Position numbers and translations under genes: made by a program. 64,000 nucleotides of DNA from Micrasema longulum (taxonomy: Eukaryota > Arthropoda > Insecta > Trichoptera > Brachycentridae). The stretch is from contig JAGVSM010002370.1 in the NCBI GenBank assembly GCA_022494885.1, forward strand, positions 59,900 through 123,899, written 5' to 3'. This document shows positions 21,691 to 31,374 of the stretch, in pieces (positions within the stretch are counted from its first letter, which is position 1; every line of letters begins with the position of its first letter). Below the pieces are notes generated by a model. It did no database searches and was not told the origin of the DNA. It saw nothing but the letters and a program-made list of their open reading frames with translations.

Positions 21691-21934
21691 TTGTAAAGGT
21701 TAAATATTTTCTGACATATAAATAAAAACACATCAAATACCTTATTCGGTAAAGGTGGCATACTATTTTTTTTTAACATGATATATATACCAGAAGAATA
21801 AGGGTCAATAATTAATACATTATCCCTTTACTTACCTTGCTCTTACGCTTATCCCTACCCTCACTATTACATTATACCCTCTAACAATTTTCGCGTACGA
21901 TATAATAATAAAAAATAACCTGAATGCTTTTCTA

Positions 21935-22740
21935 TTAAGTATATGTGGAAAAATGTGTGTGTGCGCTGGTGGTTGCCAATTCAATAAATATGGAGGTGAA
22001 CTTTACTAAATAAAAGATCTTGATAATAGTGGACTGTATACAATTTGTTTTAAAGCACAGTTCGCTCCATGACGACCGAAGACTTCGAGAAAAAACGAAA
22101 TAAAAAGCGATTATAGCCCTTGTGGGGCTCAAATTTTGGTGCGGTGGTTCGTATTTTGCTGGAAAATATGTACCTATAAAATGCCGTGTAATGCCGTAGT
22201 TGCATTCCATCAGCAACACTACCAATAGTCCTACTCCCTAGCATCCATGAGTGGTCCCTCTGGCCCCGCGAGCCCTGGGCAATGTGGCCACTGGCATTAA
22301 CATCAGTGTCATAGCAGATAGGGAGAGTATGAATGGCGAGTGTCCGGCGCCATAAAACGGGACCCCTCCAGCTAAGGGTAGGTAATCCCGACAGAAAATT
22401 CCACCGAAGAAGGTAACGGGAAACCCCTTCGGTCAATAATTCCCAGGATATCACTATGAAGAGAAACCAAACAATGGCCCCGAGTCCCGGGTGGTCCTTA
22501 AATGGACCAGGGGTGCGAAGAATCTCCCGGTTCGACATAGAACTGTGGAGGAGCTGTTTCGCTCTGCTCAGGATAGGGGAGCTTTCTCCCAAGTGATCGT
22601 CAACGTCAGGGGGACCCGACATGACACGTGAAGAAGAATAGCCCTTGTGCAATCTTTATATACTATTCTATTAGTACCCACCAGCATAACAATACTCTGG
22701 TGTGGCACGCACCAAAATCAGTAAGAATTTAAATTAAGAA
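21935..22740 (-). repeat. repeat X, split by a LINE insertion
   Basis: The pieces 21935-22124 and 22638-22740 are one repeat (minus strand), homologous to repeat Y at 40020-41215. On the minus strand it reads TATATAAAGATTGCACAAGG, then (after the insertion is removed) CTATAATCGC, TCTCGAAGTCTTCGGTCGTC and TATACAGTCCACTATT. The TATATAAAG box followed by CGGTCGTC would suit a promoter or LTR, but this is speculative. Confidence 0.7.
22125..22637 (+). mobile_element. RTE-like LINE 3' end with GAA tail and 12-bp TSD
   Basis: ATAGCCCTTGTG occurs at 22113-22124 and 22638-22649, and the empty site is preserved in repeat Y at about 40028-40040. The plus strand near the 3' end reads LPVRHRTVEELFRSAQDRGA then FSQVIVNVRGTRHDT and stop, resembling the C-terminal ...RRAQDRSSW... 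tail of the RTE-like fragment at 50258. It ends GAAGAAGAA. The 200-codon open frame on the opposite strand (22050-22652) crosses the insertion boundary and the target, so it is an antisense shadow. Confidence 0.75.
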
Positions 22741-23199
22741 CTTTTAAACAAAAAACTTTTCAAACAAATTCTCAAAATAGAATACGTAACATTACCGTAG
22801 TATTTTCTAAAAAAACTGAATACTCCCAATGGTAAATATTTTATACGGAATCTACTGAAAATACTTGGTATAAAGACATGAAAATCAATTCAAATAACCT
22901 CGCTTACTGTTGATAAAAGTATATATTATTCACATTTTAATACAAAGATAACTGAGAATGGGGTTCAGGATAAATAAAATTGCATTTCACGTTTATAGGA
23001 CTGGCAGATTTAGTTTACCAAGCGCACGGGATGCATTTTATATTAGAAAATGCAATACACCAGCTTTAAGGGCGATAGCAGTCATATTGTGAACTTTACG
23101 TCTGTTACATTTTTAATGTATATAGTGGATAGTTGAACTCATAAAGTCTAACGATGACCTTTAAATTATGGTTGTGCAAAAAAATACTCCAAATCTTGT

Positions 23200-23425
23200 A
23201 GTCTGATCGTGTCTACAGCGAAACAATATTAAGCATCACGAATAAAGATAGGAAGTAGCTGACCACGGCCAAAAGAGGAAAAACCTCGTACTTTGGTGAC
23301 ATATTTTGCAATGTGACGTATGTCATTTTCCAACTGTTGTGGAACAAAAGATAGAGAGGAGACGGGGTATGGAATTAAATATCATGGTTTAAATTTTAGA
23401 CAGGGAATTGTGCTTTTTTATAGGT
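23200..23425 (+). pseudogene. RTE-like LINE C-terminal fragment
   Basis: The frame reads TTAKRGKTSYFGDIFCNVTY then VIFQLLWNKR, a stop, RGDGVWN, a stop, ISW. It follows the family pattern KRGKTSYFGHI...LLQLI...G-R-G-GR-x-x-SWL with stops at two conserved positions. It lies tail-to-tail with the minus-strand LINE at 23430-24400. Confidence 0.6.
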
Positions 23426-23429
23426 ATTC

Positions 23430-24400
23430 GTCGGTGATGATTCTGATAATTCAGTGACCATGCCGCTCCATCTTGTTGGTTGACGTCCACGCGACCTTGT
23501 TTTTTCGACACTTGTCAGGAGAACTGTCAGAGTTCCCCTTAGAATTATGTCCAAAGAACTGCAGAATTCTTTTCTCGCACATGGATGTAAGTTTTTCTAC
23601 TATGTCCATTTCCTAGAGTATAGATGCATTCGTACGTCTGGCCGTCCACGGAATCTGTAGCATTCGCTGCCAATATCATATTCCGAAAGCTTAGATTTTT
23701 TCTTTTCAGATTTTCTCAGTGTACAACACTCCACACCGTACATGAACACTGAGACAACCGAGGCCTTCACTAGTCTCTTTTTAGTGTTAATGGTTATACT
23801 ACGATTCTTCCAAATCTTCATCAGCCGACTCATAGCGCTTTTAGCAATACCAATACGTTGCTGTATTTTACCTTCACACTCACTACCATCGCTGATAAGA
23901 GAACCCAGATAAATGTAATTATTGACTCTTTCTAAGTTGCGCAACAAGAATAATGAATGCTGCTACATCACTAGTTCGATCAAAGATCATAAGTTAAGTT
24001 TTGCTCATATTCATTGAGAGTCCCAGGTCTGAACTAGCAGCATCTATTCAGTCAATTAGTTGATTCATTTCAATCTCTGACGATGCAACAAGTGTAGTAT
24101 CATCAGCATATCTTAGATTGGATGACTTCCTTCCTCCAATTGTAAACCTACCTGTCCAGCTGTTAAGTGGCTTTCGAATGATATATTCACCATATCTATT
24201 TAACAAAACTGGAGACAAAATGCAACCCGGTCAAACACTTTTTCGAACTGGGAAGTTATCTGATAGTTCATTGTTAAAATTCACAATTGCTGAACTTTTA
24301 TTGTAAACTGATTTTATCAGGTAAATAAGATGTGCTGGTATCCTCCCATCTCATTAAGGACAACCCATAATTTGCTCCAATTTACAAAAATGATCCAGAC
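23430..24400 (-). pseudogene. RTE-like LINE reverse transcriptase with YADD box
   Basis: This is the longest reverse transcriptase relic in the window. Minus-strand order: SAIVNFNNELSDNFPVRKSV, PGCILSPVLLNRYGEYIIRK (palm region), SSNLRYADDTTLVASSEIEM (catalytic YADD at 24099-24110), DLGLSMNMSKT, then NNYIYLGSLISDGSECEGKI, QQRIGIAKSAMSRLMKIWKN and VSVFMYGVECCTLRKSE (23600-23947). The 3' part (23430-23590) matches the RTE-like tail at 50258-50528 (GGTCGCGTGGACGTCAACC, ACTGAATTATCAGAATCATC). Several stops and frameshifts; not functional. Confidence 0.85.
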
Positions 24401-24640
24401 ACGCCAAAATGAGGAAGATCAGTAGGTTTTTTTTTTATTTGTCTATTGACAATCAAATTCAGCTAAATGAAAAAATAATTATATTTTTATGTTTCGTATT
24501 ATCAGCACTATGATTTTATTTGTTTCGTTATTTTTAAATTACTCCGCTTGTGACGTCACAAGTTCTCTTCGTTAAATTTCGCTGATTGGTGAGTTGGCTT
24601 CCGTAAACCAAAATCTATAATTAGTTAATTCTATATAATT
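24401..24640 (+). repeat. diverged repeat related to 13090-13320
   Basis: Shares the ordered motifs TATTATCAGCACTATGA, ACTCCGCTTGTGACGTCAC and GATTGGTGAG...GTAAACCA with 13090-13320. It includes a TGACGTCA palindrome. Confidence 0.45.
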
Positions 24641-24654
24641 TTTTTCAAATGAAC

Positions 24655-25475
24655 AATGTTTTTAGTTTGTCCAAACTTTTGTAGACAAGGACTGGATTTA
24701 ACCCCCTAGGGAGTTGCTAATATAAACATATTACAACAGACACGAAGAATATTTTACAGAAGAGAATATAGAAGTCTAGGCATCCACAGGGCCTATGACC
24801 TGTCATTGGCTGGTTTAAGTTGTCAATTTACACACTGTGTAACATTCACCATTTTCCCTATATATGAACATCTACATTCCTTTGGCTCGTTTTCAATTCA
24901 ATAAACTTATTGAAAATAATATATACATTATAAAGTAAAAGTTTATGACGTATATATTATAAAAAGAGAAAAAATACATAAAGAGACTCTTGTCAAAAAA
25001 ATGGGAGAATCCTGCTCCGAAAAACTCTTTCGGATACATGGAACAGATCAACATCCAGAGCGATGTTGTTCAGCATAGCGGTAGCCCTTCCAAAACCATA
25101 ACCATCGGCAAGCTGGTCGTGTATATCAGAAAATGAAACAATCTACGCTGACGCTGTCTTCGGTAATTATCAGGAACATACAAACCAATGCTCATGATAA
25201 TCTCAGAATAATCTATCATACTGCGCAACAATCGATACAAATGTGTAAGCAAATACACATTTCTTTTAGTCTCTAAACTGTTTTAGCCAAGTATACCCTG
25301 GAGAAATTCGGTCGGGTAGAGCCAAGAATAATACACGCACGCTGTTGAATTTAAAGAACGTTACAGTGTGTAAAGTGGCCACTTAAACCAGCAAATAACA
25401 GGTCATAAGCCCTGTGGATGCCTAGATGCTCTATATTCCCTTCTGTAAAATGTTGTTCATGTCTGTTGTAATAAT
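24655..25475. repeat. R400 foldback with internal coding relic
   Basis: Forward arm 24655-24890 (AGTTTGTCCAAACTTTTGTA... to CATTCACC), reverse arm 25361-25475 (GTGTAAAGTGGCCACTTAAA... to CTGTTGTAATAAT). The about 470 bp between include a minus-strand frame DIHDQLADGYGFGRATAMLN, NIALDVDLFHVSERVFRSRI, LPFF-stop (24989-25118), the same peptide as in the foldback at 4180-4290. A separate 62-codon frame (25070-25258) sits upstream and shifts out of frame. This is the best candidate for the interior of a longer, formerly coding R400-type element. Confidence 0.75.
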
Positions 25476-25563
25476 TTATTGGTACAATTAAATGCTTAAA
25501 TTTTTACCGCGCGTAAGAAATATTTTTTTATACACAATTTTCTAGATCGCTGAAGTTCCTCAT

Positions 25564-25625
25564 TTGAATACCAATGGAGTGTCCTATGCACCACTGGGTA
25601 CGTATAAGAAAATGGTGATAATGAC
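25564..25625 (+). repeat. SINE family B 3' fragment
   Basis: ACCAATGGAGTGTCCTATGC then ACCACTGGGTA and AAAATGGTGATAATGA is the SINE B 3' end without head. Confidence 0.55.
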
Positions 25626-25914
25626 TCACTAATCTACCTTTGTTACTAACGATGATTAATTATTCATCGCAGCTTAAGTTGTTACGGGATGAGCTGATGA
25701 ATTTAACTATGAATGAGCGTAACTCAAAAGTTCTAAAGCGCTAAGTTAAAAAGTATGTTACTGAGAAACCGGGACTGCATTGTAAGAAAATTTCCCTCAT
25801 TACTGCGTAATTAACCAGCGGTGCTATTCTGAACTGATCTTGCGGCCCTATAAAACAATTTTATCTCGCGTATTTACTTACAAAATACGCGAAATAAAAG
25901 TGTTTTTATTTTTT
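25626..25914. other. unassigned sequence
   Basis: Nothing recognised between the SINE tail and the next R400 copy. Confidence 0.35.
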
Positions 25915-26030
25915 CAACTTCTATACTTCTTCAAGGACCAGGTGGATTTATCAACAATATTAAGAGTTTGTCAAAATTTTTAGACAAGGACTAGATTCAA
26001 TTCCCAGGGGAGCTGTTCATATAATTATTT
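25915..26030 (+). repeat. R400 unit-junction fragment
   Basis: Forward copy crossing a unit boundary: CTTCTATACTTCTTCAAGGA, CCAGGTGGATTTATCAACAA, then GAGTTTGTCAAAATTTTTAG and AGGGGAGCTGTT. It shows that the tandem junction pre-existed as a mobile piece. Confidence 0.7.
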
Positions 26031-26069
26031 TTTGTTTATTTATTTTTTTAAAATAAATATTCCCGTTTT

Positions 26070-26225
26070 TATGATTTACCCAAATATTAAATATTGAGGG
26101 CCATTTTCAAAGATTTGTAAATAACTCACTATTAGAAAATAGAATCAAGTTGGGGTACAGTGGGATTCAAACCACAGACCTTTGGTCCGTGAGACCGAGA
26201 CACTAGCCACAGGACCACAGCCCGA
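26070..26225 (-). mobile_element. SINE family C
   Basis: The minus strand starts ATCGGGCTGTGGTCCTGTGG, with B box GGTTTGAATCCCAC, then the TAGTGAGTTATTTACAAATC body and the CAATATTTAATATTTGGG end. Confidence 0.7.
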
Positions 26226-26236
26226 TTAAATAGATT

Positions 26237-27125
26237 TCATCATATTACAACAAAGATGAAGAACATTTTAAAATTATTTAAAATTTTCAGGCGTTGCCTA
26301 GTATGTACTTGAAATAATTCAATTAAATGAATCTCACCCGCATAAATAAATGTTTCATCTCTTTAACTTTGAAAACATCAACAGATGAAAGAATTGAAGG
26401 AATAAAGATGTTCAAGTATGGGCAGAATAATATATATTTAAGAACCAAAATGTATTTAGAAGTAATTCAAATAGATCAAGTCAAAGAAGGAATCGTGTAT
26501 TAGATATACCAAATTGTAAAACGAGGTTAGCACAGAGACATGCATATTTTATAGGCCCAAAATTTTATAATTCTTTTTTAACTGATAATATTTTATTGAT
26601 CCCAAACTTTCAAAAGTTTTCTTCTCTTAGAAAACACGCACTATCCTGGGTTTAAACTAAAGATATTAACTCTTTTTTTCTATGATATATTTTGTTGCCC
26701 TTTAAAAATAAGGATTATTTTTCTGTTATTTTATTTCCTTTTTTAATTACTTCAAAATAAAAAAGTACCTTATAAATTTTTACATAATATTTTTGTTTCT
26801 CTTTTTTAAATTCTACAAAAATATTATACCTGTCCACTTATTATAGGGGCAAAGATTCATAAACTTTTCTTGTATACCCACAAACAGACCATGCCTTGGT
26901 GGGATTTTTTGTTAACTATTTTTACTGTTAATCTGTATTTCATAGCCATGTAATTATCCTTTATTTTTTAACACTCTGCTTTACCTCTTATGTATATTGT
27001 AAAAAAAAAGCCAGCTAATGACAGATCATAAGCCTTGTAGATGCCTAGACTTCTATATTACCCTATTTAAAATGTTCTTCATCTCTGTTGTAATATGTAA
27101 TGATTAACAGTTTCCTAGTGTTAAA
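26237..27125. repeat. R400 rearranged copy split by a LINE
   Basis: It begins with the forward end ATATTACAACAAAGATGAAG, switches at about 26275 to reverse orientation (TTTTCAGGCGTTGCCTAGTA... GGGCAGAAT), is interrupted by a LINE at 26431-27010, and resumes GCCAGCTAATGACAG to AACAGTTTCCTAGTG. About 45 bp of R400 are missing at the insertion point. Confidence 0.75.
26431..27010 (+). mobile_element. CR1-like LINE tail inserted in R400
   Basis: A clean 72-codon frame (26440-26655) reads KNQNVFRSNSNRSSQRRNRV, LDIPNCKTRLAQRHAYFIGP, KFYNSFLTDNILLIPNFQKF, SSLRKHALSWV, then TAA. This is the C-terminus of a CR1/Jockey-type reverse transcriptase (TRLAQRHAYFIGPKFYN). A 3' UTR and an A run (27000-27009) follow. 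It is 5'-truncated but has no stop in this segment, so the insertion is fairly young. Confidence 0.8.
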
Positions 27126-27199
27126 ATAATATTATGTTATTATAAACCCTTAACATTCAAAACGGAGAGTCTATTTAAAATATGTAAGGTAAGACAGTA

Positions 27200-27597
27200 G
27201 ACACTCTTTATAAAATAAATTATAGTATACAAATATATAAAAATGAAAAAATAAAAGAATTTGAGATGAATAAGTCAGTCAGATACCAACATAATATTAA
27301 AATTCCTAAATTCCTAAAAGTCATGGCCAAAATAGCTTTGTCTTCAAAGGTGTAAAAAATTATAAAAATCTTCCCAATGAATGAATAGTTTTTAAACTAT
27401 TAAAAATAATATATCAATAAATAAATTAAAAGTAAATCTAAAGAAATTTTTTGAACACATGTAAAAAATACATTAAATTTTAATTAGTATGAATGTATTA
27501 TTGTTTTATGGTTTTTTCTTTATATATCCCATGTTTTTATTTTTTTCTCATGAACTCGTATTTAAAATTGTATTAACTCGTATAATAAACATTAAAC
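27200..27597 (+). pseudogene. LINE reverse transcriptase tail with 3' UTR
   Basis: NKSVRYQHNIKIPKFLKVMA, KIALSSK, then after a frameshift FKGVKNYKNLPNE. This follows the pattern TR...IP..K..MA..SLFYKGLKLYNNLPNE of CR1-like tails. The 3' UTR ends TATAATAAACATTAAAC. Confidence 0.6.
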
Positions 27598-27954
27598 AAC
27601 TACGACCGTGTAAGTCACTCTCCAAGCACACGAGTTAGTTTCTTTTTTGGAGAGTTACAGTGATAACATTTATTAGATGTGTAAAAGTAGATTTGTCTAG
27701 AATTTTGATAAAACATGTACCTTTTATGAAGTTTATTAATAAAAAATAAAAAAACAATATATTTTTGTAGTGTATATACATAATATAATAATATATGTAG
27801 CTTTAAGAACAAGTATTTTTGTATCTAGTGAAACGCTAAGATTATTTTTTTGTAGTTTTTACATGTCAAATACTTTTTTTTGGATTGCACGTGTATAGTT
27901 TTTTTTTTGCCAATAAATGCCGTATTTTGGCGCTGAACTGATCAAACCCTGGCA

Positions 27955-28095
27955 CTCCAATATACGGCGACGGATACCGCCATGTCACTTGCCACGATAA
28001 GGCCCCCAGGAGCGCAGCCCCACGTGTGGGCATGTCAGTAGGTGGCTGTTGTCCTGGGTTACCCTGCAGTCACTGCAGGATATCATCCCCAGAGA
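27955..28095 (-). pseudogene. possible LINE terminal zinc-knuckle fragment
   Basis: The minus strand reads ISCSDCRVTQDNSHLLTCPH then VGLRSWGPYRGK. The C-x2-C-x7-H-x3-C spacing resembles the cysteine/histidine motif near the C-terminus of some LINE reverse transcriptases (HLL-x-CP). It is in a notably GC-richer island. No adjoining reverse transcriptase was recognised, so this is tentative. Confidence 0.3.
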
Positions 28096-28169
28096 GGTAC
28101 CTTTACCTTTGGAGATTCTTTTTACGACGTGTAACATCCACCGTTAGGGTAGTTTAGATGTTCGCCTAT

Positions 28170-28391
28170 TTAAATACCCACGTGTGGATCCATCCACGGT
28201 CTCGCTCCATGATCCGTTTCCACAGTTCCTCTCACCTTTGTCGTTATTGTTTTTTGAAACATCATACATCGTTTTACCACATATTCACCTGAGAGATTAC
28301 ATTTTGACAGCATTTCGACTCCTTGATGTTTTTCTGAATGTTTGAGTTTACTGTTTACGATATTGATGTGCCATACATAGGTTTTTTTCAA
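28170..28391 (-). pseudogene. unrecognised repeat-associated frame
   Basis: The frame contains MLSKCNLSGEYVVKRCMMF. A related piece, MLWKCDLSGECVVKLC, occurs on the minus strand at about 8725-8785, next to an RTE-like fragment. It is therefore likely part of a repeat, perhaps the same LINE family, not a host gene. Confidence 0.3.
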
Positions 28392-28673
28392 TTATTTTTT
28401 GTGTTTTTAATCCTAAATTTTGGTGATATACTCATGTGTCTGCGTTAACTAATTACTCGTCCCATCTCAACACAGGACTTTTAGTCCCATGGAGTTGGGA
28501 GTTGGAAATCCAATAATGTGTAATAAACTATATGTATGTAAATAAATAAATGAATAAAAATAAATAATCGAATAATACAGCTAAACGTCGTTTTACGTCG
28601 GGTTTCCGTTCCGAGAGACATCGGCGTAAAATGAATACAAATATAATAGAAGATATAAGGTTAGGTTTCGTGC

Positions 28674-28843
28674 GGCCTCCGTGGTGTAGTGGTCAAGACG
28701 CTTGACTCGCGCACGGAAGGTTCCGGGTTCGATTCCCGGTGAGAACACAAAAATTAAAATGTGATTTTTCTCAAGCCTGGGTGCTCTGTGATGTAATTCA
28801 CCACTGTAATTAGGCCTCCTGGCCTGTTGTGGTGCAAAAAAAA
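28674..28843 (+). mobile_element. SINE family A, intact
   Basis: The best-preserved copy: A box TGGTGTAGTGGTCAAGACG, B box GGTTCGATTCCC, body TTCTCAAGCCTGGGTG, GTAATTCACCACTGTAATTA, 3' end CTGGCCTGTTGTGGTGC and an A8 tail. A 100-codon open frame on the opposite strand across it is an artefact of SINE sequence. Confidence 0.9.
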
Positions 28844-28899
28844 TGTAAAAAAAATAAAAAAATTGATAAAAATGTAAAAGTAAATGTAATGTCAAAATT

Positions 28900-30005
28900 C
28901 TAAGAACAATCTAACATTTTTATTGAATAGACATCCTTCATGTATTTAAAATATATTATAAACGTATTTATTAAATACAGTTTAAATTTGTTTACAAAAT
29001 AAATAATAATCTCTTGATAAAAATAATGATTTTTTTATAATAAATACTAACTCATTTATTTGTCGGCACTAAATTAAATTCTTACACTTCTTTGAAAAAA
29101 GCATCCAATTTTATTTGCTTTGATTGTTGCTTCCTTTCTTGCAGAATCATAGCATAAACTACAAATATTTAAATATTCTTTTAATTTTTATAATAACAAA
29201 ATAAAAAATGTGATATTAATTTTTTATTTTTCTTAAAAACAAAACGATATTTACCTTGGAAATAATTTCGCACACACAACATACTGCTTGTGTACACGGT
29301 AATAGAATAAAACAACGTGTAAAAGTGTGTCTGCTTTTAGAATTCGCGGCGCCTACTGTCGTCTGGTGTCGGCCGATCGGAAAATTCCACGCCGGTACTA
29401 ACCGGCGTAATTGTAAATCGGCGTAAATCAAACCGGCAAGGCGCAAAACCATGTTAACCTGTACCTATATTTGTCGAGGCAGCAAATGTGTGGCATGCAT
29501 TTGCTTATTATTTCAATCTAATATAAAACTAAAAAATCTAACGTATTTGAAATTCAGCTTTTTTAAGTAACTTTTTCATTGTAATTTGTGTTGTAATATC
29601 GTGTTATAACTTTTTGCAATAAAACTGTAATGAAGAATTTAATATGGAAATTAAAAAGGATATTTGAGTGAAGTACAGTTATACGTATGCAGAGCCCCAC
29701 GATCATAATAAAACTTCTTAAAGACGTCGTCTTTATGACGAACAATATATTTTGTAATAAACTAGCAACTTTTTACGATACTAAACGTATGTTTTAACAT
29801 TCCTTAAAATAGCTTAGTATGTAACAAAATTCGTATCAAGTAAAATCGAACGCACTTTCAAAGTGATATTTTTCGGGAAACTGACCTTCATGCTTTTGCA
29901 AAAAAAAAAATGTTATTTCAAATAATCAAAACTCTGTTTTAAGTTTATCATAACTTTTGTTTACTCATACGGGAACTTTATTTCATTTAGATATTATCCC
30001 AAGAA
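28900..30005. other. unassigned sequence with a CpG-rich island
   Basis: 29335-29450 is much richer in GC and CpG than its surroundings (CGGCGCC, CGGCCGATCGG, CGCCGGTAC, CCGGCGTAA). On the minus strand a 78-codon frame passes through it and reaches AATTATTTCCAAG|GTAAAT, a possible donor near 29252. This could be a first exon, but no homology is seen. The rest is AT-rich and featureless. Confidence 0.25.
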
Positions 30006-30009
30006 ACTG

Positions 30010-30160
30010 ATATCTCAACAGAGACGACGGACATAGCTTTAATTGGTATTTCAATCGAGATACGGTATCATTAGGGTATGTGGACATTCAGGCATTTAAA
30101 AAGCTCGTGATTTATCATTGGCTGGTTTAAGTAATCACTTCACACGCTGTGTACATCATT
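30010..30160 (+). repeat. R400 fragment, diverged
   Basis: CATTCAGGCATTTAAAAAGC, TTATCATTGGCTGGTTTAAG and CACTTCACACGCTGTGTA are the forward central motifs. Confidence 0.6.
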
Positions 30161-30207
30161 TTAAATAGCATTTTTAGTTTTCAGATATTTACAATCTACG
30201 GATTACA

Positions 30208-30800
30208 TTATTTATTTATTTATATATAAGTTCGCCCAATAGGCACTTTAAAGGGCATATTTATTACATGAAAAATTTTTATAATGGAAAATAGAAAGAC
30301 ACAATGGTATTTAGTAGACTTGGCGGGAGAGTTGTTTATAATTGAATTTGATTCAGTGATCTTATGAAAAAAGACAACTTGTTATCAAATAAATCAAGAC
30401 TGGTATGTTTGTTGGTAGACCTAAGAATTCTGGGCATCGGAAAATGAAAACCAAAGTTAGTTCTATGGTTATCGGTATGAAAGAGTAAGTTTTGTCTGAG
30501 TTTTCTTGTTGGGATATTTAATTTTATTGAGCTCAGTAGTTCAGGCGCATTAAAGAGTGAGTTGAGAATTTTAAATATGACTGTTTAGTCGGATTTATTT
30601 CGAGAGAAGATGAGATATATTTAAGATAGTTTTTAACTCATTATACATATATTGGTTTCTGGATAAGCCCAACTCACAGCTTTATATTTCTTAAAAATGG
30701 ATGTTGAACTGATTCAATATTTTTTATGTAATTCTCTAGATGCGGGCGAACTAGGGAAAAGAAGAGAGTTTTGAGGGTATTGATTTTTTTAAAGTCAGTT
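30208..30800 (-). pseudogene. LINE reverse transcriptase C-terminal part (family of 5240)
   Basis: Minus strand: NTLKTLFFSLVRPHLENY and IESVQHPFLRNIKL (thumb region), then IPTRKLRQNLLFHTDNHRTN, FPMPRILRSTNKHTSLDLFD, NKLSFFIRSLNQIQL and stop at about 30350. The 3' UTR has GTGCCTATTGGGCGAACTTA and ends TAAATAAATAAT. Stops interrupt the thumb part. Confidence 0.8.
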
Positions 30801-31180
30801 GTGTTTCTATTATCAAGGTATTTTTTCATAAGTCATTGAATGTGATGAGATGAGACCAATATTTCACATCTACTCTGTCAGGTAACGAACCAAGGATCTC
30901 ATACATAGTATGCGAACACGCTCACCACTTAACTTCACAGAAAACTTATCTCCGCACAATTTCCGGGTCAAGGATTTTTATTTGAGAGTAGCCATTGGTT
31001 TTTTTATAAAATAAAATACTTAAACTCATTAAAATAGCATGATATCAACTCATTAGTTAACCCGAAAAAAAATTGATAATGATCCTTAAGATAAAAATAA
31101 CGTTATTTAATTAACTTTCTTATAATTTTGAATTCTATATCCTTACCTCTGTTTTGTTTAAATACATTAAACTCCTTAAT
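30801..31180. other. unassigned sequence
   Basis: Nothing recognised. Confidence 0.35.
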
Positions 31181-31330
31181 AAAGATACCAGTCTCGAAGA
31201 TGTCGCTAAAGCGATTAAACCGGTCACTCGATATTCCAAATTCGTGGATTAATGTTGCACTCGTCTTTTATTTATATAATAAATCACAATGAACTTCCAT
31301 CAAGAATTTTTACTTACAAACTTAAATGTT
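31181..31330 (+). mobile_element. PLE 3' remnant with ribozyme-like core
   Basis: CAGTCTCGAAGATGTCGC-TAAA-GCGATTAAACCGGTCACT has the PLE arrangement: CGAAGA box, short hairpin, (G)AAACCGGTC. Downstream, CGTCTTTTATTTATATAATA, CAATGAACTTCCATCAAGAA matches 51598-51650 (CTTTTATTTCTTTAATAAAT, CAATAAACTTCCACCAAGAA). The catalytic boxes are mutated. Confidence 0.5.
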
Positions 31331-31374
31331 TTGTTTGCTTATTTTTTTTTCGCGAGGTCGACATCCCATCCCAT

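Noticed and set aside
22050..22652. 200-codon minus-strand open frame, the longest in the window
   Set aside because: It crosses both borders of a LINE insertion and its 12-bp target duplication, and the plus strand carries the recognisable LINE C-terminus.
28593..28895. 100-codon minus-strand frame
   Set aside because: It is the antisense of the intact SINE at 28674-28843; similar antisense frames appear at other SINE copies.
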